Assembly (NCBI GenBank): GCA_028095005.1
Contig: CM051459.1
Location: 204,949,902-205,013,901, forward strand
DNA length: 64,000 nucleotides
Direction of reading: 5' to 3'
DNA from: Rhynchospora pubera
Taxonomy: Eukaryota > Streptophyta > Magnoliopsida > Poales > Cyperaceae
A model generated the notes under the pieces. It was not told the DNA's origin, ran no database searches, and saw only the letters and a list, made by a program, of their open reading frames with translations. Made by a program: the position numbers and the translations under genes. Numbering within the stretch: the stretch's first letter is position 1; each line of letters begins with the position of its first letter. Positions 31,964 to 42,949 of the stretch are shown piece by piece.

Positions 31964-33470
31964 AAGAAGGCGATGTTCAGCTGTCAGAACTAGAATTAGA
32001 ATGCGGGTGGGCAAATAAAAAAAAAATGATGCGGGTGGGCCCGCACCTTAAATTTTGGAACATTCTAGTTCATTGAAATATGCTACTTGGCTTATATTGG
32101 AAATATCAACCGCCTACAAATCACAAACCAAACATTTGGTTTATGTATGACATATGTCCCTGTTTGATTCTAGTTTAGTCAAACTCGTTGCTAACTATAA
32201 CGGCTAGAGTATTATCTTATTTTATAAATTGTTAGGCATAATTTTAAAATAAGAAGCAAATTAAAAGTTGTCAAAAGGAAATTGGATTCATCGAAATAGT
32301 GAAGAGATAATCAAATAATATCCTATTTCATCAATCCTTTTTTTTCTAAAAAAAACATGTGTAACAAGGTGCATTTATTAAATCATATTAAAATTCCTTA
32401 CACAACCAATAAAACAATAAAATTTTGTTTTTTTTACTCTGTCAATGATATTGATGGTTTAAAAAAATATATAAAATAAATCTCTAACCTAATCATTGTG
32501 GAGCTTCCTCGCATATGTTTCTTTTTAAAAAATATTTCCCAAATAAAAAAATATCTGAAACTAAAAGAAAAATTCAAAAAGAAGAGGAGGTCCAAAATTA
32601 TTTAGTCAGGTTGAGGGCGTGCACTGTTTCTTTCCCAACGGTTGAAAACTACTCTCCAAATATTGTGTTTCACACTTCACGCTATTTCTCATTTCCTACC
32701 GACCTTTCCTTTCTTTCCTCAACCCTTATATCTTCTGTTATTTCACTGTTAGTGTAGATGAAAGCAATTAAAACGATAGTGTTTTGTAGGCAAAACGGTG
32801 CTGCCCAACTACCACTTATACACAATTAAGGCAACATGTCTCCCCTCATTTTTTAGTCATGAATATTTGCACATGTAGTGCTCATGCACATTTTACCTTT
32901 CATAATGATCGAATTTTTGCTCTTTTCTTTTTTTTTTTAAAAAATAGCGCTTTATTAATTAGCACTTAAAAAATAACTATAAAATACAAATATGGATAAT
33001 ACAGTAAAAAATGAAATAAAATATATTTTATTAATCAATGAATTAAAACGAATTACATCAAATTTGCCTTTGTTCTTGACCCCGAATATTTTGTGTTTTT
33101 TTTTTCTTGTAGTGCGACAAATGGAACAAAAACTAAATAAGTTGTTTCTTATTTGGATGGATGAGAATAAATTATTTCCGGAAGAGACTAATTTTCTAAA
33201 GAAAAATTTATCTGAGTAATTTTTTTTCTTTCCGAAATAACACTCTTTCTAATTTTAATTCATCTCTTCCATTTTTTTTCTAAACTCACCATCCAAATAA
33301 TATTTTTTCCTTCCTTAAATAATATATACTCTTATATATTCTTTTTCTAGAATAATACTATTTTTTTAAAAAAAATTCTTCCTTCTTTATTCTCAACCAT
33401 CCGAACAAAGCCGACTAAAATGGGAATTCCACACATTTGAAATTAGCGTATTAATAGAGGACTTGGACTC
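31964..33470. other. Intergenic upstream of the small gene at 33.5 kb
   Basis: AT-rich with T runs. No other gene or bounded repeat recognised. Confidence 0.4.
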
Positions 33471-33477
33471 TTCCCTC

Positions 33478-33483
33478 TATAAA
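33478..33483 (+). promoter_or_regulatory. TATA box of the 33540 gene
   Basis: CTCTATAAATTCC, 62 bp before the start codon, leaving a 5' UTR of about 30 bp. Confidence 0.6.
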
Positions 33484-33539
33484 TTCCCTCATTCGCAAAA
33501 CACCAAGAAACATCAAAAGGCTATCTTTGTTTCAAAGCC

Positions 33540-33815
33540 ATGACAAGAGTAAGCGATTTCTCAATTGAGAAAAATACAACAGAGCTACAAACAAAAGAAA
33601 TGGAAGGATCACAAGACTCACAACAGGCACAACCGGTACATAACCAGGTGAGAAAGCTCAAGCAAGAAGATGAGAAGGTCAAAGAGCAGTTGCAGAGGTC
33701 AATTGCTCTCGAGGCGAGGCCGGTTTTGAGGGAGATAACCCGGCAACTGTCCCCTTCTCGACTCGGTCCGGTCAGACCGGTTACAATTAGTCGACCAATC
33801 TCTGTTGGAGACTAA
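33540..33815 (+). CDS. Small conserved-looking plant protein of unknown function, 91 aa
   Basis: A single-exon frame with a TATA box 62 bp upstream and an AATAAA-containing 3' region (about 33974). The protein is hydrophilic and probably disordered. It has an acidic/Ser start (VSDFSIEK), a Gln/Lys-rich helix-forming middle (QVRKLKQEDEKVKEQL, about 38-53), a central segment ARPVLREITRQ, and a Pro/Arg/Ser-rich end (SPSRLGP, TISRPISVGD). There is no signal peptide, membrane segment or known domain. The composition reminds me of short uncharacterised eudicot proteins, but I cannot name a function. The next gene (ALY-like) is convergent, about 1.5 kb away. Confidence 0.65.
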   Translation: MTRVSDFSIEKNTTELQTKEMEGSQDSQQAQPVHNQVRKLKQEDEKVKEQLQRSIALEARPVLREITRQLSPSRLGPVRPVTISRPISVGD

Positions 33816-34129
33816 ATAGAAACTCTGCTAGTTTTGGTTTTTGTTAGCTTTTTTATTGTAAATAATTAATGATCTTGGATTGTTGGGTTTGCCTCTCCAT
33901 GGCTGCTCAAGCTGTAGAGAGAGGTTTTGTGTTTCAGTTTTTCTTTCTTCTTTTTCTTTGCCCATGTAAATATAATAATAAAGGATATGTTGCATCCTAT
34001 AATCTATGTTATAGTTATCTCTGCTTCCTTCGATCCCCCTCGAAATACGCAATTCACCTTCCTTTTTCTCTTCCCAATTTCCCAAAAGAAAAAAAAAAAC
34101 AGAGAGATGAAAAAAAACCCTAGATTATG

Positions 34130-34960
34130 AATTTCTGATGCTCATATTTTGGTTTGATCCTCTATCAGTCTATCAGCGTTCAATATGCAACACACCTGTA
34201 TGAAATATTCTGCTTCAGAAAGAAAAAATGGAACTGTTCCAAATTTTGAAAATACTGGTACTGTACCAGATTTGAAAAAATTGTGGTACCTTTGACGGTC
34301 TTATAATTAAGCTTGATGAAGACGTATATTTATTGGTACACGGCGTTAATTAACTCACATGCTTCCCATAAAGCGTGTACATGCGCCCATAAATATATTG
34401 AACATTTCAAGTTGTTTGGTAGAAGCTAATGAGTTTATGACTGAATCTGTACCAAACCTAACCCCAAATGATATCAGTCAAGGTTAAGTTAGAAACAGGA
34501 AACGAACAAGTGGGGAAATTTTTCTTTTCCTTCTATATTAAGGTTTACCATGCTTTATTTATCATGGGGTTGGTTCCGGTACTGGTGTGTCTATTCAGTG
34601 TATCAACCTCATGTGGTTTCCATTTAGTTAATTTTTTTCTTGGGTACTTTGTGCTCAATTAAACCCAATTGATAAAATAAAGCATCTACCTAGAAACAAG
34701 GGCATAGGATTAGGTTTAGGAATGAAGTATAAAGGTATGGCTAGTTGCCTTTGAGTATTATAGTATGATAACAATACTGTACGTCTGTACCATTCAGACA
34801 TTACTGTTCCAACACTGGTATAGCCGTATAGGTATAATCAACAGGTCAAGGCAATCAAAGACATGAAAGAGTAAAAAATATCAAGTACTAAGAAAATGAT
34901 CTCAATAATTTCTAATGCGAGATAAATAGTTAACAGATATTCCATGAGATATTTTCAAAC
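34130..34960. other. Intergenic between convergent genes
   Basis: No gene recognised. Scattered GGTACC/GTACTG-type short motifs but no clear array. Confidence 0.4.
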
Positions 34961-34968
34961 ACTAAACC

Positions 34969-35260
34969 TGATATGATACATACAGAAACAAAGATGCACT
35001 CAAATTAGTCCTTAGTGACCATCCTTTAACAAGTACATCTAACTGACCTGACCAGCATTTTTTCCATTTCATAAAGCAGCATAGATGAAACACTGAACCT
35101 GACGGCATTATCCGATGACATATATACAAAACAGTAACCCTGAAATGATACATACAGCAATCATGATAAACTCAAATTAGTCCCTACAGACCACTCTAAC
35201 AAGTGCCTCTGACCTGACTCGCATTTTTGCCAACAGCATAGATGAAACAAAACCATCCAT
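34969..35260. repeat. Imperfect tandem duplication in the 3' flank of the ALY-like gene
   Basis: Blocks starting ATGATACATACAG at 34973 and 35145 share CTCAAATTAGTCC, AACAAGT, CTGACCTGAC and CAGCATAGATGAAAC. Period about 172 bp. Probably 3' UTR or just beyond. Confidence 0.7.
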
Positions 35261-35283
35261 AAAAACAAGGAAGAGTTTGAATA

Positions 35284-37615
35284 CTAAAAGTAGGTTGCCT
35301 CTATACGCAAATTCTCAAACTCATTCTCTGATTCAATGTCTGATATGCCAACAGCATCCTGTCTAGTGTGGCGAAAATGGATGCGCCTATTTCCCTGGAA
35401 CCATTCATGTTGCAAATCACCATGCTTGAACCTCCTAACATAACATAAATTTGGATGAACCAAGAATATGTCAATAAAATTAAACAGTAAATAAACAATT
35501 GAAAAACAATTAAACTTATTAAAATCTTACCGTGAATCCCTGTTACGAAAAGGAGCTCTGCCTGCAAAATTATTCCTGAAATTCAAGTTGGAACAGTCAA
35601 ATATACTTACAGTTTTTTCAATAGTTAACTAATTACAATAATTAAAAAAAAAAGAGAAAGGAATCAAATAGAGAGACTTACGGTACAGGCACTGTTCTTT
35701 GAGGGATTTGAATCACATCTCCAACAACCCTAATCCTACTTGGCATGAAATGGCCCGAATCAGTACCGAGAATATCAATTTTCATAATCCTACCAGCCAA
35801 CAGAAATCCATTGTAGTGTTCCAAGGCCTTAATAGCATCAGCTCTTCTCTCATACACAACCTCTGCTGAACCCTAAAGATGATATAAGTATAATTACTAA
35901 CATTAAAATAATTGTGATAATGTCGGAAGACTGTTATTTATTTGCAGAAAATAAGTGGAGATTTAGAAAATGTACACTTGTCTGGCCAGTTCTGTTGTAA
36001 TGCATCCTGTACTTCATTTCACCAAACTTAGAGAACAAATCCTATCATATGGTCCAAACAACTCATTAGAATAATAATACTAACAAGGAAATATGTGTAT
36101 TTTAATTCAGAGTGCATGGTGAAATATGCTCAATATATATGATCATAAAATAATTCTTCAAAACAATGGGCCAGTTAGGCTCCCTGTCAACAATGTATCA
36201 CAATTTGTGCCCCTAATATATTGGAAATCATAGACGGTCCTTTAAGATTATCCAAGAAAAAATAAGCAATTAATTTCTGAACAAAGAGCTGCTCAAACAT
36301 GCTTAATTCTGAACAAAATCAAACTTAATCTAATTTAAATGTCACCATGAGTAATTTAAAGTAGAGGGTTAAATTCTCCAAGGAACCATCCAATGCACTT
36401 CGCTAATCAGAAGGGACCTGACCCTGTATTAGTATTATACTTGTACTGTCCTGATCATATTTTTGTTCAAAAGTTCTTTTGCTAGAATTTTTTCTTTTTC
36501 AGCTGGTTACATGATTGAGATTTGAGGCTATGTTGTGATTGAGATGGGCCAAGCTGAACCTTAAATTGATACACATAACAAAGTGAGGCAAAGTACTGTA
36601 TTGTTTTGACAAGTCACAACTGTTTACTAGTTATAGTAGGATTTTGGGTGACAGTTTCAGCTGGTGCCAGTACCCAGTTATAGGGATCCGTAGCTATGTA
36701 AAAGAGAGGGTTTAGATTTAGATAGGTATCTTACGAGCAATTCTGATCTGATAAGTAGTTGGATGGATTGTGCTTCATAATTTCTGTTTCTATTTTTTTT
36801 TTTTTTTTTTGGAAATCATCATCTAAATTTACCCTTTTTTTTATTTGGGCGGGGGGCTGGATCAAGGTAACCTAGACTTATATTGAAGACCATGAATTGC
36901 ATAAAGGGAGGGTACTGAAGCTCAGTTGTGCATAATTAATATATAACAAAAAGAGAAAGATAAAAGGATTTACTAACATCTATGTCTCTGTTTTTTATCC
37001 GGTAGTGCAAGTTTGAAATGTACAACTTTGTGCCCATTTCTGGACCAGAACGACCGGTCATACTCTTTTTGAAAGGAATCCGACTCGTCTTAAATTCGCT
37101 CTTTCTAATAAAAGGCTGGAAAACAAAAATGTAATAGACATCAGCCATAATTAGCATGATCTATATCTATTAAGTTCATTCCTCTAGCTTCTGAAAAGGT
37201 TAAAAAAAAAATGATGTTGTAACTTGTTACTTCCATTAATCATTTTCCTTGTGTGCATACTTTTATTTATCAAGTCAACGCTTATAAAACTAGTAGTCTA
37301 GTACCAGTAATTATCCACAGGTTAACATCCAGTTCATGCTCAGATTGGGTACAGCAAACTAATCACAATTGATGAATAATTGAGCCATTAATTGGGATCA
37401 ATAATAGATTAAATATGACTAAATTGGCACTTGTTCAAGCTTGCCTTGGATTTATTCTGAGAAAATGGTCCATTGGTTCTGAAAGGCTGACGAGGTGGGC
37501 CCCTGAAACCAGTACGTTTGGTTCTAAAAGCACGTCTCACTGGGCCTGGGGCCCACTCTCGGCCCCTCACAGCTCTTTCTCCTTCATTTCTCTTGATCCA
37601 ATCACCCCGTTGCAT
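35284..37615 (-). CDS. ALY/THO4-like mRNA export factor with one RRM, 253 aa
   Basis: Six coding exons on the minus strand: 37615-37445, 37115-36978, 36041-35976, 35872-35682, 35575-35531 and 35434-35284. All junctions keep frame. The first intron would use a GC donor (AAG|GCAAGC); the others are GT-AG. Exons 2-4 make one RNA-recognition motif: RNP2-like KLYISNLHY, RNP1 region KYRMHYNRTGQTSGSAEVVY, and ADAIKALEHYNGFLLAGRIMKIDI. This pattern is typical of ALY/REF proteins, nuclear adaptors that load export receptors on spliced mRNA. The N-terminus is Arg/Gly-rich (RTKRTGFRGPPRQP). Odd points: it lacks the short conserved N-terminal UAP56-binding motif (SLDDIIK type), and the C-terminus is long and acidic rather than RGG-rich. 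A 5' non-coding exon ending at a GTAAGTG donor near 37732 is likely. The start is the first in-frame Met; the frame is open further upstream. Confidence 0.82.
36042..36977 (-). other. Intron 2 of the ALY-like gene
   Basis: 936 bp, GTTAGT donor and ATAG acceptor. No internal feature seen apart from a T run. Confidence 0.7.
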
Positions 37616-38126
37616 CTCCAAATTATTGCCTTTTGGGCTTTTCCCAACTGAAAGAATTGAAAAGAACAAAAGATTATTGTCAAGCAACCTCAGATTGCTA
37701 TAGTATAGTTAATGAAAAGGAATTTCACTTACCAGAAGCAATGAAATTTGAGTTAAAGAGGTGAAACAAGCAGTGTGTATACCTCCAAGCGAGTAGAAAT
37801 CAGTTCACTGTGGTGTATATATGTGCCAAAATAGTAAGATTAATTGTGTAGAAAACAAGTGTGAACTGTGAAGTGGTAAAGAGAACTTTTTGCGCTTTCT
37901 GAGTAAATTTGATGAAATATCTACGAAAGTGGGATGAAGCTTCGCTGGATTAGGAAAGGGAAAATGATGTTATACACCAATACACCATGCATGTATGGTC
38001 CATTGACCTTGACTTGCTCTTTAGATATTGTCAGAAATGATATGTCAAAAGACAAAAGGTACCCAGGAAAACCTACATATACAAGTCGTCGTGCCAAATC
38101 AGAGCAATGATGTGCGTAGTAGCGGT

Positions 38127-38421
38127 TAGGGGGGCCTGTCAAAAGTGTTTCGTTTCGCATATTTCCGTTCCGTCTGAACGGAACAGCTAACGGAAAAATT
38201 TTCAATTTTGTTTTTGAAAACGGAACGGACGCTGGTAAACGTTAGTGTCCCGTTTATCGAAAAATTGACTGAAATCAATAGAAAATGCTAAACGGAACAG
38301 CTAACGAAATGAAAAACTGTTCCGTTTTACGAAACAGAACGAAAATAAAATGAAATTGATTTACGTTAGCTGAAAGGGAACATATCAGTTTCGCTTTCGT
38401 TTCACACGTTTGACACTCCTA
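38127..38421. mobile_element. hAT-type MITE, 295 bp (family H3)
   Basis: TAGGGGGGCCTGTCAAAAGTG...CACGTTTGACACTCCTA with a perfect 8-bp duplication GTAGCGGT (38119-38126, 38422-38429). The interior is rich in GTTTCGTTTCG/CGGAACG repeats in both orientations. It lies about 0.5 kb upstream of the ALY-like start codon. Confidence 0.92.
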
Positions 38422-38429
38422 GTAGCGGT

Positions 38430-39676
38430 AGTGCCTCCCCAATTTCATGCTTCAATTACTTAATTAAGACCAGATGGATATGACACTTTTTCAAGCCTTC
38501 TCATCCTGATATGAAAATTTAAGGAGTCTGATAACGAATTACGATTAAATTTGTGTTTCGCGTGTATTATAATATGTATGCATATTTTTGTAGAGTTATT
38601 ATATATATTCGTAGTGTACAATTAAACATGCACAAAATACTAAAAGTAATTGTGTTACAAATGAATGTATAACATATGCATGAAAATTGATTGAGGTGTT
38701 AATATATTATTGACAATTATGATGCTAAGATTTTATAAGTATATTTGCTGCATTTTATTTCCATTAATTAATTAAAAAACCATTTTGATTAAATTGATAT
38801 TAACCTAAATCGAGCCGAATAAATTGCAGATGGGTGGGTTGAGTTACAATCTTCAAATCCCTCTGTAAGGACCTGATGAATCAGGTCTAAAGCTTGGAAC
38901 TTACAGCCAGATCTAGACTTGAAGCAAACATAAACCTATACGGGGCTAATGGGCTATTGCCATTCCTACTCCAACTCCCAATTTTAAAAGAAAATTTATT
39001 GAGAAGTTTCGTTCTTTTGTTTTCTTTTTATTTGTCTACCCAGTTTTTAAATGAAGAATACCAATATTTGTCCTTTTGATAGGTTAGATTAAAAATAAAA
39101 GTCTTTGTTTACCATGCATTCAGGTATATCAACATAAGAAAAAAAAATATTTATGCTCTTATGCGTTTCATATGAACATAGATCTTTAAAAGTTATTGTA
39201 GTTTTGACAAAAAGAAGATATTGGTTGGGTGAAAGTGCATTAACGCATGTATTAAGATATCGTTGTAAATACATTGTTTAAGAAATAGACATGGAGAGTT
39301 ACTAGAGATTAGAAAACAGAAACATTAACGTTAGACATTTTAAAAAACGAGACTGATTAAAAAAAACAAATCTTTGTTTGGATTTCCTCGTTGCAAACAT
39401 TCCTCGTCTTCCCAATTTAAAAGGAGTTTTTTTTTTTTTTTTTGAAGTACAATTGAAGTGCTGGGGGTACAGAAGCAACAACTTTTATTATCTTTGTTGT
39501 CCCTAGTATATTATTTTTTTATAACTTCAGAGCGCGTCAGGCTTCTCTCCGGCGAAATTACGTAGAATATGCCATTTGAATCACCGACTAGGCGTATTTT
39601 ATTACCTTTACATTATATCGCTTTCCGCTCTAATTTTTTATACAAAAGAAACCCAAGCAACCTTCATTTCTGGGTC
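38430..39676. other. Intergenic, no feature recognised
   Basis: AT-rich, nothing identifiable. Confidence 0.4.
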
Positions 39677-39685
39677 CCTTCTTTC

Positions 39686-39867
39686 GGACCCGGATCCCGT
39701 GTAGCGCGGCAAGCGTGTAGCGCACACCTCGAGCCGTCTAATTTGATCTCAACGATTAATTTTTTCGGGCCTTACAATCCGGAACAAATTAGAGGCCATT
39801 TATTATAGATCTAATGGTCAGATCTGGTGCGCTACAAGGGTGCCGCGCGGCACCAGATCTGAATTCC
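39686..39867. mobile_element. MITE with GCCGCGCGGC core ends, 182 bp (family C1)
   Basis: GGACCCGGATC...CAGATCTGAATTCC, flanked by CCTTCTTTC on both sides (9 bp). The right end contains GTGCCGCGCGGCACCAG. A second member is 209 bp downstream of it. Confidence 0.78.
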
Positions 39868-40075
39868 CCTTCTTTCCTCTGTGGATAAAATCAGATAAGT
39901 AAAATGACAGAGACTGCAATCATATTTTAAATTTATTTTATATATTTCGTAAGCATACCTCGAAATTTTCTGATTAATTTTCGGAGCCTATTAATTTTAG
40001 TTTAGCTTAGATGATCTTTTTTTTTATTGAAAATTTAGCATAGATGATCAAATTGTAATAATGGGACCCTTGTTT

Positions 40076-40269
40076 GGAATCCCTATCCGGTGCCGCGCGG
40101 TATCATGTCGCGCACCAATTCGAACCGTACGATCCGATTTTGACGGTTAGATCTTTTTCGAGCCTTCCAATCTGGTTACATGCACGGAGCTCCCTCATCC
40201 ATTAAATTTAATCTGGACGGTCTGAATTTCTGCACTGCATGGTACCGCGCGGCACATGATTTGGTTTCC
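40076..40269. mobile_element. MITE with GCCGCGCGG motifs, 194 bp (family C1)
   Basis: GGAATCCCTATCCGGTGCCG...TGATTTGGTTTCC with flanking 8-bp duplication CCTTGTTT. Shares GTGCCGCGCGG and GGTTAGATCT/GGTCAGATCT landmarks with 39686-39867. Confidence 0.78.
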
Positions 40270-40277
40270 CCTTGTTT

Positions 40278-42100
40278 GTACAGGTCGTTTCAGTATAACA
40301 CAATCTCGTTGTATAATATGTGCATTTTCTTCGACACACTAAAATTTGTATTTTTTTTTTTTTGAGATAATTAGTTTCATGCCACTGTGAATTTTGATAA
40401 TTAGGAAAATACCATCCTTAAATTGCTAATTAAATTTATGCCATTGTAGAATTGCTAAAATTAGTTTTATACCACTATTTCTATAAAAACATACTAAATT
40501 CTAAAATTGCCATTGTAAATATTTGAAATTAGTGATATGCCATCCTCAAAAGTCAAAATTTTGTGTTGTCTCGTTTGTGATGAATTCTTCTATCTGTCAT
40601 TGTCGTCGGATGGGAGCCCTATTTTGTTAAATCAGTAAAACGAATATTAGGTTCATGTAAGGTGGGGCCTTCAGCCTTCTTATTAATAAATTTACACTGA
40701 GAAATTAATTAATTCATTTAGTCTCCGTTGAAGGCACGCTGTTGCCATAATTAGGAATCACAAGTTTATTTCGTAGCTTATAATTTGTTTATGTTTGATT
40801 CAAATTAAACTGAACTCGACTCGTTTGATAAGATTTTAACATAGCTTAATTTTGACTTTTGAGTTCGAAATCATATATGATTGGTTCACTCTACATAGAC
40901 TCAAAAATAATTTGATATGTAATTATTTTATTCAATATAAGAACTAGACATTAAAGACGCTTATTGTTTATATAAACGTATAATATTTTGAAATTTATTA
41001 TGTGATCGACAAAGATTAATAATCAGATAAATTTTATCAATAAAACTATTTGTGCAAATCTTTTGTGCTTTAGGACTCAAGGTAATATGTAAATAAATGA
41101 AAAAAAAAGAGAGCTACAAATTTGATCTCACGTTGAGCTAACTCGATTCTAGCTGAGATTAATTTCCCTCCATTTTAATTGATTTTCAACTTAGTTTGAA
41201 TCCATTTTACCTATACGCTTTTAACCACACTATTGTTTTTTTTTTTTTTAGAAAGCAAGCTCCCAATAGAAAGTATCCTCACACAGTAAAAGTTCAAAAT
41301 TAGAGACAAGATTGATAAATAATTTAACACGTTAGATTTTCTCCTTTCTAAGTTTGACAATTATTGTGATAAGACCCATAACTAAACCTTCACTATCATT
41401 TGCCTTATCAACAAATACTATTCATTTGTTCAAGATAGAGAATTCTAAGCCTTAATGATCTTCGAAAAACACTACCACTTAATTTAGTAACGTCAATATT
41501 ATTTTTTTTAGTAAGAGCAAGTAGTAATTTATAAAAAAAAAATTAATTAATTTCATATAATATATAACATGACATATGAAATTAGCGTTGAATTCAGTTA
41601 ATTGATAATATGTAAATAACTATTCGTGTAAAGTATCCTTACGAACCCCATTTATATACAGATTACAAAGACATACAAATGATAACTACTAAATAAACGA
41701 TATTTAGATGTTTTTAATCTCGCAAAATATATGATGTAAATCAAGCAACAGCGGTGAGCGAGGATGACCCATAGCCCATAGGTCATAGGCCCATAGCCCA
41801 CAGGTCTCTACTGTTAAATCATAAAAACTGGAGTCTCAATTTTTTCATGAATGGAGAATATATCATCAGCTGTCGCAATTAGCGGGCCTTCACCGATGCC
41901 GGAAATGTTGTCTTCTCAGAGGGAAAAGACAGAAACTTGTTGTCTAGGCTGCGCAGGAATCCATTCATCCATCCGTTCTCATTCCACCTCGCACGAATCT
42001 CAACCTTCCGTCCAGCAAATCGCATATAATCCAACGGTCCCCAAGAGATATACCTGGACTACCGGACCCCAGTCAAACTAATTAATAATCATAACTACCA
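40278..42100. other. Intergenic upstream of the At3g17950-like gene
   Basis: Repeated phrases such as ATGCCACTG/ATGCCATTG in 40380-40550 suggest a degraded repeat, but no boundaries were found. CATAGCCCATAGG repeats at about 41770. No gene. Confidence 0.4.
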
Positions 42101-42322
42101 ATTTTCTATGCCCTTTTCCCTGAATACACACATGAACCAAGTTAAACCATCGAAGAAACGACCAAGCCGCACAGTAATTAACACAGAAAAAGAAATAGAA
42201 GAACCGAGAAGAGAAAATAGACCTTTAAACAACATCTCTTTCGTTGCCACTCCAGTCGCCTTACTTCTCTTCTTCTTCTCCCGTTTCTGCTATCCGTCTC
42301 CACTTGGCATCCCCACATTGCC

Positions 42323-42921
42323 ATGGATGCCTTCCCTTCTTCTCCGAGCGACTCCTCTCTCTCCTCCTCCGACCTCGACACAGAGGTATCATCTCATCTC
42401 ACCTCTCACTTCTCAATCTCATTCAATTAGTTGTAATTAACCTGATCATTAGCGTTCTTTGATTGGTTGGTTAGTCGACAGGTTCGTTCTTCCCTGATCG
42501 GAGCACCACTTTGGGTACACTCATGGGGGTTACCTTCTACAACAGGAGCACGAGCTTGAGGTTGAACCAGGAGCAGCGAATCAGGCCAAGGGCAGCGGCG
42601 GCGGTGGTGGGTCGGAGGTGGAGGTGGCGACGGGGTGGAGGGAGGAGGTGGCGATTCACGCTTTGTGGAGACATGTCGGGTCCCACTTCACTGGGTGAGT
42701 TTCTTCAGGTGGAGAGGAGCTTGTACGGAGGTGGGGTTGGAGTTGGAGAGAATGAGGTTGTCAGAGGTGGTGGTGGGAGGTTGTTTGAGAATGGAATGGT
42801 TTTGCCTCCGTCTATGTCGGCGGCGCCGCCTCAGACGACTCGGCGGAGGTTGGTGGTGCGGCGGCTTGGAAGATTGCCTGTGCTGTTCACAGGGATCTGC
42901 TGTGGCGGCCGCAATGTTTGA
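42323..42921 (+). CDS. Uncharacterised plant protein, At3g17950-like, 169 aa
   Basis: Two exons: 42323-42385 (MDAFPSSPSDSSLSSSDLDTE) and 42475-42921, with a GT-AG intron of 89 bp in phase 0. Across the junction the protein reads SSDLDTE-STGSFFPDRSTTLGTLMGV. This matches the Ser-rich start and the S-D-L-D-T-E-S-T-G-S-F-F / TLGTLMG block that I know from the plant At3g17950-type family of unknown function. A second conserved piece is TSLGEFLQVER. The rest is Arg/Gly/Val-rich and low in complexity, partly from GGAGGTGG repeats in the DNA. No signal peptide or membrane segment. Function not known. Confidence 0.82.
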
Positions 42922-42949
42922 ACTTGTGTTGTGTAGATAAAAAAAATGG

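Noticed and set aside
42635..42940. Alternative frame over the At3g17950-like exon 2
   Set aside because: Shadow frame in GGAGGTGG-rich DNA. The chosen frame joins exon 1 to give the conserved STGSFF block.
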